DNA of 32,677 nucleotides from Candidatus Poribacteria bacterium. Its GTDB lineage: Bacteria > Poribacteria > WGA-4E > PCPOR2b. The notes under the pieces are model-generated. The model did not search any database. It was given only the letters and a program-made list of their open reading frames with translations, and had not been told where the DNA came from. Shown here piece by piece: positions 6,740 to 17,400 of this stretch (position 1 is the stretch's first letter; each line of letters starts with the position of its first letter). Both the position numbers and the translations under genes were made by a program. The stretch spans positions 1-32,677 of the forward strand of contig JADFGN010000014.1 in assembly GCA_022567695.1 (NCBI GenBank). The letters run 5' to 3'.

Positions 6740-8659
6740 ATGAACCAGAAAGGAAATAGACAAAAGGCGCATAACGGAGCAACATCGCGGGCAATTCTAA
6801 TCGGTCTGTTTTTACTTCCCTTCAACGTCTACTGGCTGACCATCGCCGAGATGAAGTACGATTCTCAGGCGACGGCACTTCCTCTGTTTATCTATCCCGT
6901 TTTTATTCTTTTCTGCCTTGTTGTTATCAACAACGGAGTCGGGAGGTTACGGAAAGAAATTCGTTTATCGTCGGGGGAGTTGCTCACGGTTTATGTGATG
7001 CTTGTTATTTCGACCTCCATAGCGGCATACGGTATGCTCCAAGATCTCTTTGCGGTCATTGTTCACCCTTACCGTTTCGCGTCTTCAGAAAACGAATGGA
7101 AGAATCTCTTCTTTCGCTATATCCCGTCTTGGTTCACAGTTAGTACACCTGACGTATTGGTCGGATACTATGAAGGAGATTCAACGCTCTATGAAACAGA
7201 ACAGGTCCTTGCTTGGATAAAGCCTGCCGTTGTTTGGAGTTCATTCCTCTTTGTCCTGTTATTCATGATGCACTGCATCAATACGGTGTTTCGCCTGCAA
7301 TGGGTCCAACAGGAACGCTTGGCATTTCCGGTCATTCAACTGCCAGCCGCGATGGCGCAATCAAAGCGTTTTTTTCGGAATCACATGCTGTGGCTTGGTT
7401 TCAGTATCGTCGCGGGTTTGGATATCCTTGACGGGCTACACATTCTTTTTCCGACGGTTCCTTATCTCCACCTCAAGCTGACGAATATTCACCAATATTT
7501 CACTGAAAAACCGTGGAATGCGATGGGGACAACGCGAATTTCGTTTTATCCCTTCATGATCGGAATAGGATTCTTTCTCCCGTTAGACCTGTCGTTCTCC
7601 TGCTGGTTTTTCTTTGTTCTCCGCCAACTTTCGCGGGTATTTTCAAGTTATCTCGGGATGCGTAGCCTTCCGGGGTTTCCCTACTTTCACGAACAATCGG
7701 CAGGCGCGTGGATTTGCTTGGCTTTCATCTCCTTATGGCTGACGAGAAAGCATCTTATTTTTGTGCTACGTACCGCCTTGGCAGCCAAATCATCTGTAGA
7801 TGCCCATGAACCCATGCGCTATCGCACGGCATTGTTGGGATTAGTTTTTGGGATTCTGTTTCTGATTGGATTTGGGCATCAGGCAGGCATGTCGATCTCT
7901 GCCGTGCTGCTGTTCTTTGGATGCTATTTTGCTATCGCCGTTGCCGTCACACGGTTACGTGCCGAATTGGGCGCACCTCATGGTATATTTAATCATCCAC
8001 TGGACATGATGGTAACAGCTTTCGGCAGTAAAATGTGGGGACCGAGCAACTTAACTGCGATGTCCTTCCTTTTCTGGTTTAATCGAGGTTATCGTCCGCA
8101 CCCGATGCCGAACCAGTTTGAAGCCTTAAAACTGGCTGAGATTGCGCATATAAACAATCGTCGGCTACTATTTGCAATGACGGCCGCTGCTGCCCTCGCG
8201 ATAATCTGTTCTTTCTGGACAAATTTAGATATGCTCTACCGCGATGGCGCAATTGCGAGAGTGACTGCATTCCGGCTTTGGGTTGGCAACGGTACCTTTA
8301 CACGATTAGAACGATGGTTGTTTCATCCCGTCGCACCAGATTTTATCCGGACGAGTTTCATGGGCGTGGGTGGGTTATTGACTCTGATCCTGTTGGTCTT
8401 GCGACTTCGTTTTTTCTGGTGGCCCCTCCATCCCGCTGGATATGCACTTGCAGTGAGTTTCGCGATTGATTATTTCTGGTTTCCGTTTTTTATTAGTTGG
8501 GTCTTGAAATCACTCATCTTGAAATCCGGCAGAGTCAAGGGATACCAGCGTGCCATACCGTTCTTTTTGGGGCTAATTTTAGGAGACTTCGTAATTGGTT
8601 CGTTATGGATGATTTTCGGTGTTTTGACACAGCAACAGGTTTATATGATTTTCATTTGA
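6740..8659 (+). CDS. Large polytopic membrane protein, DUF6785/OPT-like family
   Basis: A 639-residue protein with many hydrophobic segments (for example near residues 15-35, 48-70, 85-110, 160-185, 215-240 and 360-400, plus several near the C-terminus). Conserved-looking loops include ELLTVYVMLVISTSIAAYG, VQQERLAFPVIQLP and LRAELGAPHG. These match my memory of the DUF6785/DUF6784 membrane proteins common in Planctomycetes and Poribacteria, which resemble oligopeptide transporter (OPT) proteins. Substrate unknown. It lies upstream of a PhyH dioxygenase (about 60 bp) and a sulfatase on the same strand, so uptake of a compound degraded by those enzymes is plausible but inferred. The start ATG lacks a strong ribosome-binding site. 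Confidence 0.75.
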   Translation: MNQKGNRQKAHNGATSRAILIGLFLLPFNVYWLTIAEMKYDSQATALPLFIYPVFILFCLVVINNGVGRLRKEIRLSSGELLTVYVMLVISTSIAAYGMLQDLFAVIVHPYRFASSENEWKNLFFRYIPSWFTVSTPDVLVGYYEGDSTLYETEQVLAWIKPAVVWSSFLFVLLFMMHCINTVFRLQWVQQERLAFPVIQLPAAMAQSKRFFRNHMLWLGFSIVAGLDILDGLHILFPTVPYLHLKLTNIHQYFTEKPWNAMGTTRISFYPFMIGIGFFLPLDLSFSCWFFFVLRQLSRVFSSYLGMRSLPGFPYFHEQSAGAWICLAFISLWLTRKHLIFVLRTALAAKSSVDAHEPMRYRTALLGLVFGILFLIGFGHQAGMSISAVLLFFGCYFAIAVAVTRLRAELGAPHGIFNHPLDMMVTAFGSKMWGPSNLTAMSFLFWFNRGYRPHPMPNQFEALKLAEIAHINNRRLLFAMTAAAALAIICSFWTNLDMLYRDGAIARVTAFRLWVGNGTFTRLERWLFHPVAPDFIRTSFMGVGGLLTLILLVLRLRFFWWPLHPAGYALAVSFAIDYFWFPFFISWVLKSLILKSGRVKGYQRAIPFFLGLILGDFVIGSLWMIFGVLTQQQVYMIFI

Positions 8660-8718
8660 GCACTTGGTGGAGATTGTCGAAAACATATGATAAACCGTGA
8701 ATCAGAAAGGAGTTTATT

Positions 8719-9477
8719 ATGAAACAAGAACCGATCTTTCAGCCATACAAATTTGGCGAACAACAGAAGGCAATATTTGATCGGGATGGCCATTTTATCT
8801 TTCCTAACCTTCTGACACCGCAGGCTTGCGAGAGGCTGACTGAGTCGTTGTCACACATCCAATCACTCGCGTCGGCGGCGGTGAAAGGTCACGAACCGAG
8901 TCGGTTTTCCGCAGAATACGACGAATACTTAGAAAGCCTAATCGGTCATCCGCAAATGCTTGAACTTGCCCGCAAAATCCTTGGCGAAGACATCCGTTAT
9001 GACCATTGTGTCGGCCTCAATCGTCCGGGCGGGAATCAGGGAATTCGCTGGCATAGCCATGGCTATTCGGAAGACCATCCGAGTTTAGGTTTTGTGCGCA
9101 TCTTCTTTTACGTTAACGGCTTTGATGTCGATGATGGCGGACTGAAGGCCGTGCCGGGCAGCCACCTTTATCGCGACCGCAAAATCCACGCGCCAACGGA
9201 TGAAGATTTGCGGAAGGGCTGGCTGGCGGGCAAAACGCATCTAATCACTCACGCACCGTTAGAGATATTGCCTCTGTCCGCTCCCGTTGGTACTGTAGCT
9301 TTGATGTGGACGCACGCCGCCCACGCAGTTAGTCCAAGAAAACCTGATAGTGACACGCGATGGTGTGTGGTTTATGCTTACCGCAATCCGGGCAGGCCTT
9401 CTGGTGCGCGTTGGATTTCTGAAGCCTTCGAGCAAAAACCCATTGCCGGTGCAGAAGGTCTTATGAGCCTCTATTAA
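8719..9477 (+). CDS. PhyH-family (phytanoyl-CoA dioxygenase-like) Fe(II)/2OG oxygenase
   Basis: A 252-residue protein with the double-stranded beta-helix pattern of phytanoyl-CoA dioxygenase relatives: FDRDGHFIFPNLLT at the N-terminus, VGLNRPGGNQGIRWHSHGYS in the core, DDGGLKAVPGSHLYR, then MWTHAAHAVSPR. The usual metal-binding HxD appears to be H112-S-H114, with His in place of Asp/Glu. The distal His would be His199 or His202, and a later Arg (for example Arg207) could bind 2-oxoglutarate. The first motif is therefore atypical and activity is uncertain. A good AAAGGAG site precedes the ATG. It lies between the DUF6785-like membrane protein and a sulfatase; its substrate is unknown. Confidence 0.85.
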   Translation: MKQEPIFQPYKFGEQQKAIFDRDGHFIFPNLLTPQACERLTESLSHIQSLASAAVKGHEPSRFSAEYDEYLESLIGHPQMLELARKILGEDIRYDHCVGLNRPGGNQGIRWHSHGYSEDHPSLGFVRIFFYVNGFDVDDGGLKAVPGSHLYRDRKIHAPTDEDLRKGWLAGKTHLITHAPLEILPLSAPVGTVALMWTHAAHAVSPRKPDSDTRWCVVYAYRNPGRPSGARWISEAFEQKPIAGAEGLMSLY

Positions 9478-9481
9478 GTCA

Positions 9482-9636
9482 GATTCGGTAGGTCGGGTTG
9501 AGGAAAACAACGCGGTGTAGTTGGTTCTGTTGGGTCTCACTGGCCAACCGCTCCATTTTTCGATCTGCCTCAACCGAAACCCGACAGTCTTGGCAGTTCT
9601 GTTGGCCTGGGTGCCGTTCAACCCAACCTACGAATC
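9482..9636. mobile_element. MITE-like element with about 18-bp terminal inverted repeats
   Basis: The left end GATTCGGTAGGTCGGGTTGA and the right end CAACCCAACCTACGAATC are inverted repeats (about 17 of 18-20 positions). They enclose 155 bp without a supported ORF. The ORFs listed by the track here are fortuitous. Confidence 0.65.
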
Positions 9637-9658
9637 TAATGTGACAAAGTCGTACTAA
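9636..9658. repeat. Recurring intergenic word TGACAAAGTCGT (copy 2)
   Basis: CTAATGTGACAAAGTCGTAC directly abuts the MITE-like element. Compare 4116-4138 and 20877-20896. Confidence 0.5.
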
Positions 9659-9723
9659 TACCAATCTGCAATAAAGATAGTAATTTCATAAAGATGTGAC
9701 CTCGATTAACGCAAGTTGGTATA
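9656..9723. repeat. Second short inverted-repeat element
   Basis: AATACCAATCTGC at the left and GCAAGTTGGTATAA at the right are imperfect inverted repeats (about 12 of 14) enclosing a 68-bp segment. It lies between the MITE-like element and the start of the sulfatase gene. Confidence 0.5.
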
Positions 9724-9753
9724 AGTCAGCCCAACAAAGTTGAAGGAATTACC

Positions 9754-11148
9754 ATGTCAGATGGAATAACGAACCGACCAAACTTTCTCTGGATTTACGG
9801 CGAGGATCTTTCTCCAGATCTTGCCTGCTACGGGACGCCTACCGTGCAAACACCAAACCTCAATCGCCTTGCATCGGAAGGGGCACTTTACACGAATGCC
9901 TTTGTCACCTGCCCCGTATGTTCCCCAAGCCGCTCAGCGATTATTACCGGAACGTATCAGACCAGCTTCGATGCGCATAACCATCGTAGCAACCGCGATA
10001 AACCGTTGCGCGAAGATATCCGGTTGATCACGGACTATTTTCGTGATGCGGGTTATTTTACCTGCAATAGCCCGGGGCCACCCTATAATCGTCCCGGCAA
10101 GACCGATTTCAACTTTTCCGTCCATCCACCGTTTAATGGGATGGATTGGAGCGAACGCGAACCGGGACAGCCGTTTTACGCACAAATCAACATTCCCGAC
10201 ACGCATCGGGACTTCACAAGAGATCCGGAGAACCCCATTGACCCGAATAAGGTCGAGTTGCCGCCCTACTATCCCGAACATCGCATCACGCGCATCGATT
10301 GGGCACACTACCTTGAGAGTGTTCAGGTCGTGGATCGGAAGGTCGGTCAAATTCTCAAACGTCTCGACGACGAGGAATTAACCGACAACACGATTATCTT
10401 CTTCATTAGCGACCACGGCAGGGCACACCCTCGCGGCAAGCAATTTCTGTACGACGGTGGCATCCGAATTCCATTGATTGTCCGATGGCCCCAAAACATT
10501 GAGCCGGGAACGGTTGTTGATGATTTGGTCAGCGGAGTTGACTTCGCACCAACTTGCTTGAATCTCGCCGGTATTGAAATCCCAGAGCACATGGAAGGGC
10601 AGATCTTTTTAGGCTCTGAATCCTCAGAACGCGAATGCGTCTTCGCCGCACGAGACCGATGTGATGAAACTGATGATCGCATTCGTTGTGTGCGAACGAA
10701 GCGTTGGAAGTACATCCGAAACTATTTCCCCGACCGTCCTTACACACAGTTCAATGCCTACAAAAAGAATCAATATCCCGTGTTGACGCTAATGCAGGTT
10801 CTCCATGCACAAGGTTTGCTTTCACCAGAGCAAGCAAGATTCATGGCATCCAAACGTCCAGCGGAGGAACTCTACGACCTCCAGCACGACCCGCACGAGC
10901 TACACAATCTCGTCGAAGATGAAGAATGCGAAGCGGTACGCAATGAACTCCGCTCAAGACTCGATCAGTGGATTATTGAAACGGGCGATATGGGGGAGAT
11001 TCCTGAGGGTGCTGAGGTCGTTGCGTATTGGGATAATCAGATGGCAGGGCAATTTGAAAAGTGGATGGAGAACAAGGGATTATCTTCCGACATCACCGAT
11101 GAAGAATACCTCGCTTGGTGGGAACAGAAACTGACGACCTCATTATAG
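9754..11148 (+). CDS. Sulfatase (S1 family, sulfamidase-like)
   Basis: A 464-residue sulfatase with the canonical Cys-type formylglycine signature C56-S-P-S-R60 in VCSPSRSAIITGTYQ. Metal-binding regions are FLWIYGEDLSPDLACYG at the start and FFISDHGRAHPRGKQFLYDGG in the middle. The GEDLSPDLACYG form resembles heparan N-sulfatase/sulfamidase-like enzymes rather than arylsulfatases. The C-terminal part has the usual TKRWKYIRNYFPDRP and ELYDLQHDPHELHNL elements and a Trp-rich tail. No signal peptide is apparent. GAAGGA lies upstream of the ATG. It needs formylglycine activation by an enzyme elsewhere in the genome. It is in the same direction as the dioxygenase and membrane protein, but repeat elements separate it from them. 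Confidence 0.93.
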   Translation: MSDGITNRPNFLWIYGEDLSPDLACYGTPTVQTPNLNRLASEGALYTNAFVTCPVCSPSRSAIITGTYQTSFDAHNHRSNRDKPLREDIRLITDYFRDAGYFTCNSPGPPYNRPGKTDFNFSVHPPFNGMDWSEREPGQPFYAQINIPDTHRDFTRDPENPIDPNKVELPPYYPEHRITRIDWAHYLESVQVVDRKVGQILKRLDDEELTDNTIIFFISDHGRAHPRGKQFLYDGGIRIPLIVRWPQNIEPGTVVDDLVSGVDFAPTCLNLAGIEIPEHMEGQIFLGSESSERECVFAARDRCDETDDRIRCVRTKRWKYIRNYFPDRPYTQFNAYKKNQYPVLTLMQVLHAQGLLSPEQARFMASKRPAEELYDLQHDPHELHNLVEDEECEAVRNELRSRLDQWIIETGDMGEIPEGAEVVAYWDNQMAGQFEKWMENKGLSSDITDEEYLAWWEQKLTTSL

Positions 11149-11221
11149 ATAGCAGAATTGGCTTATGTCAAAAGCAGTACACTGTTAAATAGGTCTTGAC
11201 AAATTAGGATAGTTATTTATA

Positions 11222-11283
11222 GCTGGGAGGGCAAGGCTCCTGTCGCGCCTATCTTGGTTCGGCGGGAGCCTCACCCTCCCGGC
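11222..11283. repeat. Long G+C-rich hairpin repeat
   Basis: GCTGGGAGGGCAAGGCTCCT and the right arm ending in CACCCTCCCGGC pair over about 24 bp (19 exact, the rest mostly G-T) around a short loop. It lies in the 343-bp gap after the sulfatase. No T-tract follows, so it is more likely a dispersed repeat than a terminator. The rest of the gap (11284-11491) holds no supported gene. Confidence 0.65.
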
Positions 11284-11491
11284 AACTTTGCACTTTATTT
11301 TACAGTGCAGTAGCGAGCTGTACGTTGCATTCTCGCGCAATACACATACAGTTTGTGACCCAAGTTACGGAATCGCGGAATAGAGATACGTATCATCCAA
11401 AAGCGATGAAGAATCTAATCTGAAAAAATCACTAAACCTGACGCACGACCAATTCACCCATCCGCGATTGCGACGAGGAGGTAGCGACTGA

Positions 11492-14400
11492 ATGAATAAT
11501 CAAAAGGTACAAGGATACAAAGCGAGAGGGAATTTCACGTTTCACGTTTTAGGTTTTCTGCTTTGCTTCGCTTTTTTCAACGGTCTTACATTAAATGCAC
11601 ACTCAGCATTAAATGCGAAATCGGATTCAAGTGGCATTACTGTTGAATTGAATCTTCCGGAATTGAAAACGACAACGGTAGAACACAACGGAATTCGATA
11701 TCAAACAGTTAGTTACGATGACAGCGGTTTTACAAACGAAGCGGGAAACCCTCGCCTTCCTGTTTCGAGAGTCATACTTGGCGTGCCGCCGGATACGAAT
11801 TTCCGCATTGAAGTGCAACTCGCAACGAACAAAACACAGCAGGGCTACCGCCTCCTGCCCGTTCCACATTTCGTTTCCCAACCCCGGAATAGCATCTCCA
11901 CTCCGAACCCTGTAGAAGAGATCCAAACCCCCGTAGAAGAATGGCGCGAGGATGGTCCCGCCTATCGAACAGGCGGTAGCTACCCTCACGATTTGGCACG
12001 TATTGTTTATGACGGTTACCTCCGCTCGCAACGCCTTATCTATCTTGAATTGCATCCCGTCCAATATGACGCGCGAACGAGATTATTACGGATTCACCCG
12101 CGCATGGTTGTGCGCGTTCATTTTGAAAATCAGTTCAGTCGTCCTACACCCAGCTACGACCAATCAAGTAGCAGTTCACAAATCTATTCAGCCCCCATTG
12201 TTCAGGAGCCGGAGCGATTCGAGAGGACATTCCAACACCTCATCCTGAACTACGATGAAGCCAAACGTTGGCGTTTACCCAGAGGAAAGAATAACCGCAC
12301 CCCAATGGCTCCCGCCGCCCGACAAGCGACGACAACGATGCGGTATAAAATCCTCGTCGATGAAACGGGCATATATCGATTGACAAGTGATGACCTGCGT
12401 CAAAAGTGGGGGATAGAGCTGAGAGATGTCGATCCCCGCTATTTGCATTTACAACGTTACGACACAGCGCGTGGTAACGAGAGCCAAGAGATTCCAATAT
12501 ACGTTCATGGTGAGGGAGATGGCCGTTTTGACCGTGGAGATTACATTGATTTTCTCGGCTTGGATGCGAAGGACAGATACACACGGTGGAACGTCTATTG
12601 GCTCAGTGTGGAAAAGACTCGGGGCGTGCGCGTTTCAGAACTCAACGCGAGTCCCGCCGATCCAACAGCAACGATTGTACCAGTTTTCCGTTCTAAAAAC
12701 CACTTTGAAGAAGACCATCTTACAAGTAATCTGGAACACGTTCATCCCGAGGATGTTTCGCCGGACGACAAACATGGTTGGTTTGAGGCTCTCGATTTTT
12801 GGTTTTGGACAGGCATCAAAAATTCAAGTGACTTTGATAAAAAAGATTTGGAATTCCCACTGTATGACCTCGCCCAGAGCTTTGCCCAACCGAAAATCCA
12901 AGTGACCTTGCAAGGTGGAACTCCCGCCAACCACGAGATCTTGGTCTCGCTCAATGACGTGCGAATCGGGGGCAAAAGCGCAAAATGGGAACGCCAGAAT
13001 TTTACGACAATTGAACGAACCTTGCGGGTTTGGGATAACTTACGAGACATCACTAAAGGCGACATGAACGTAATGAGTCTCGCGCGGGTCGATACGACGT
13101 CTGAAGATGACACAACGCGCTATCCTTACCATGTTTACATTAACTCTTTTGATGTGGAGTATACCCGTCTGCTGAAGGCGGTCAATGACTATCTTGAATT
13201 CTCGTCTCCCGCCAGTAAAGAGTCATATTCCATCCGTAGGCGCCGAAAATTGGAATATACCCTTCAAGCATTTCTTTCGCCTGACATAGAAATCTTTGAA
13301 TACGACGGCGAGAGGTTGATCTCCAAATTGCAAAATCCGAAAATCGCCCGCGTGGTTTTAGAGCGAGCTGAACGCGATCGCCTCCGTGCCATCTTTCAAT
13401 CCAACGTCGAGCGCGGAGAAGACGAAGAAGCGTTAGAGGAAATCTTTGATATTCCGCGTATCGCCTATAATGCAACTTTCCAGTTTCCTGACACTCGCAA
13501 TGCAAAATTCATTGCCGTTTCGTCGGCGGGGGTTCGTGAACCTGTCCACGTAGAAGCGGTACTCCCCAGCGATTTGCTGTCCAATTCCAACGGTGCGGAC
13601 TATCTAATCATTAGCCACCCCGTCTATTTTGAACCCGCACAAAAATTGGTAGCGTGGCGATCAACGCCGAAAGGGGGCGGATTTCGAGCAAAGGTGATTG
13701 ATGTCACGCAAATCTACAATATTTTCAGCAACGGTATGGTGAATCCACAAGCCATCAAGGAATTCCTAAAGTACGCCTATGAAAACTGGACATCACCCGC
13801 ACTCTCCTATGTTGCGATTATGGGCGACGGAACGTATGACTTTCGGGGAATCGACGAAGAGCTTTATCCAGAGGCTCCCGAAGTCATGGGTTATATCCCG
13901 ACTCACTATATCTGGACTAGCTCCTTCGGACGAACTTCGACCGATCACTGGTATACAACGGTTAGCGGCTTTGACGAACTCCCAGACTTCTTCATCGGGA
14001 GACTCAGCGCAGAGACGTTAGATCATGCCAACGCGATTGTCGACAAAATCGTTAATTATGAACGGAGTCGGCCAAATGGAAACTGGCGGCGTCAGATCAT
14101 TTCAGTGGCAGATGATGAAGTCAATAACTCTGGTGATTTCATCTTCAAAAAAAGTTTGACGGAAATTGCACAGAGTCGTACCCTCCTCGGTTATGAAACA
14201 ATTAAAATCTTCCTCGAAGATGTCATTGATATGGTGGAAGCAAACCCCCAAAACTTTCCGGGAAAATTACCGCAACGTGTGGCGAAAGATATGGTTATCG
14301 AGGCGTTGAGCCAAGGAGGCATTATCGCGCAATACGCGGGGCATGGAGGAAGGATTGTATGGGCGCATGAAGCCATCTTTGATAACGCCGCAATAGACCT

Positions 14401-17400
14401 GTTAGATCAGACAGACCATCTCCCGTTTATGCTGGTCTTGAGCTGTTATAACGGCTATTTTGATGCCCCCGGCGAACCGAGTATGGCGGAAAAGCTGCTT
14501 CGGAAAGATAGAGGCGGCATCATCGCTATGTTGAGTGCTACCCGCTTGACTTACGGTAGCGGTAACGATGCGCTCAATCGAATCATCTTCGACGACATAT
14601 TTAAGCGAAATGAACGGGAACTCGGTGCTATCAGCTTCAACTCCAAAGTGGAGCTACTCATGCAAGAGGGACTGGGTCAAATTGATGTGATGATGGCGTA
14701 CACCCTCTTCGGCGATCCGGCCATGAAGTTGGCGATGGCGGATTACGAAATGCAACCCAAGATCGAAACCAATACGGTTGCCCCGGGCGGTACGCTCAGA
14801 GTCGCGCCCGGACAGATCTATGAAGCGGATTATGATTCAAGGCTTAAACAGAAGACATTTACCCCGTTTCCAAATTTCAATGGCAAGCTACAGGTCAAAG
14901 CTATTTTCCCCGGCAAGTATAAGACCGTCGAAGGGAAAGAAGGCCCGGTTGAATTTTACACTGGGGATGTGACAGTCACGGAAGAATTGAGTGTCACCAA
15001 CGGTCGCTTCTCAGGGATTTCTATTACCGTGCCGAAAGAAATAAGCGCGGGAACCGCTCATGTAGAATATTACGCTGAAAACGCCACTCACATTGCCGTT
15101 GGAGGCGAGTCCTTCACGGTACTCGTACCCAAGATTCTCGATGTTCAGCCCGAAGTTGTGACTGACACCACATTCCGCATTTCCGCGCAAGTTTCGGATG
15201 AATTGGGAGATAAGGGCATCAAGGAGGTCACACTTGATTGGCGCAATCCAATCGTGCGGCAGTGGCAGACGGAAACAATGGTTCCAGATTCATCACGCGG
15301 GGAGGGATGGTATACCGTCTCACAACCATTGCCGTTGTCCGCGAATGGTGACACGATTCGATATCAGATCGTCGTCGTTGACACCGATGGGCGTCGCGTG
15401 GAATCCGAAACGCTGAGGTTCCGACCATTTGTGTTTCCAGATCTGAGAGTTGTAGACACGGCATCGTTTTCGGATGAACCGCTAATTTACTATCGCTATT
15501 CGTCTGAGGCGAATGCCTGGACGCTTAACGCAGATATCGAACAGGTTGAAGATGTCGAGTTGAAGGACAGTGTGGAAGTTGCCTTCTTTGAAGGAAATCC
15601 AGACCTTGACGAGGACAACGTTGTAGATGCAGATGCCAAGCTGATAGGACAAACGCAGCTCCGTCCCACAGCATGGAGTCGGCGAAATCCGCTAGAGCCG
15701 AATGAGAACTCAACACAGAGTTCATCCTCGCCCCTACGTACCTACCAGGAAGATCCTCTCAACACCAACTGGATCGCGACAGCGACCATCCAGCATGAAT
15801 TATCAATGGGCAACTACGAACTCTTCGTGTGGGTAGATGCCGTGTGGGAAAGCGATACTTCCAACCAAGAAACCACAAGCGTACCTCGTGGAAAGGTGCG
15901 TGAAGGTGATGAGACCGATAACATCAGCGTTCGCCGCATTCAGGTAAATGGGACTCTCATTGGGAAGGGCGATGTCCGTGCTTTCAGTCAAGATGGTGTC
16001 ATCGATTTCCGCGTGCCATCAAGCGCGATTGTTCAGCCCGCCGTTTTAACAATTACTCCACTCAAGGTACAAGAGGAGGGAGCAGGTTTCAACCTCGCTC
16101 TAACTGGGCGACAACCGAGTTTGAAGCCAATTGCGTTGCCAAATGGGAGTGATGCCGCTGCTTATCACGTCACGCTGGATGATGAGTCTCCTAACCTGAA
16201 ATTGAATCAACCGATTCCAGTCGAGATACGCTTCGATCTTGATGCCTTGAAAGCCAGTATTAGAGATGAGCTATTTGGAAGTGTTGAGGAGGACTCCGCA
16301 TTCCAACCAAGTATTATTGCTCTCGACCCCGATCAGATTGCAGCGATCAACGAAGGTGCTGAACAGCGGGCACAAGAGATTGGCGCGTATCTTTGGATCG
16401 ATACCCTCGGCAAATGGGTACGCCTCGATTCGGAATTGGTCACGTCTGCCAACAGGTTAATGCAGACCCAAACGGTGGTAGCAAACGTCCGTGAATCCAA
16501 TCATGGAAACGGCGAAATTGGTAATGCTACCGTAGCGTCAACAGAGGCAACCCCTGGTAAAAGGGTGCTGCTCTTCACATCTCCCAATACCTACCGATCG
16601 CTAATCGGCAAAGACGGTAATCCTCTAGAAGTTCTCAATCCAAATGAGACGATTAACCAATTCCAGGATAGCCAAAATTTCAGTGGGGGCGTTTCGATTG
16701 AAATAGAACCGGGTGAGAGGGCATTTCAGTTTGGGGATGTACTCACCTTTCAAGTCGCGCAATCAAGTAGCGAAACCAATGGAGGCTCAAGTTTTTATGC
16801 CTCATCTTTTCGTGAGCAGAACCGGGGAACTGGCACCATTCAATACATACGGCTGGCGTCGAATTCGGAGATGCCAGCGGATGGGTGGGTCATCTTATTG
16901 GTCGATTCGCAACGTTTCCAGGTGGAAGGCCAGAAAACTGGTATTTTATCCCGGAACAACCAACCGATTCTTGGTGTGGTTGGGGAGGAATTCACATATT
17001 CAGAGTTTGGTTTGACCCTCAAGATTACATCGGGCAAATGGAATTTTGAGGCTGGTGATAGCTTCCGATTTGAGACCAAAGAGGTCGGGCGCATACGTGC
17101 CGAAATTCCAATGCTCGGAAGAACAGCATTGATGCGAAGCGACGATACGATTCCACCAGATATTCAGTTAACCATTGGCAGGCAAAATTTCGTTGACGGC
17201 GATCCGATCTCCCCAGAACCGCTTATCCAAGCCACACTTGGGGATGATAACGGTATCGATTACATCACTCGCCCCATCCGCCTGGAAGTTAGCCAGGACA
17301 ACCGTGAATTTAAATTGATTCCAGAAACAGAATATCGACTAATTCACCGTACTGGGGCTAACCAAGTGGTCTTGAACTATCAATCTCCCAAGCTGGAACC

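Noticed and set aside
9259-9664. Minus-strand ORFs of 120 and 61 residues over the dioxygenase end and MITE-like element
   Set aside because: They run through the inverted-repeat element and antisense to the PhyH gene, with no protein-family features.
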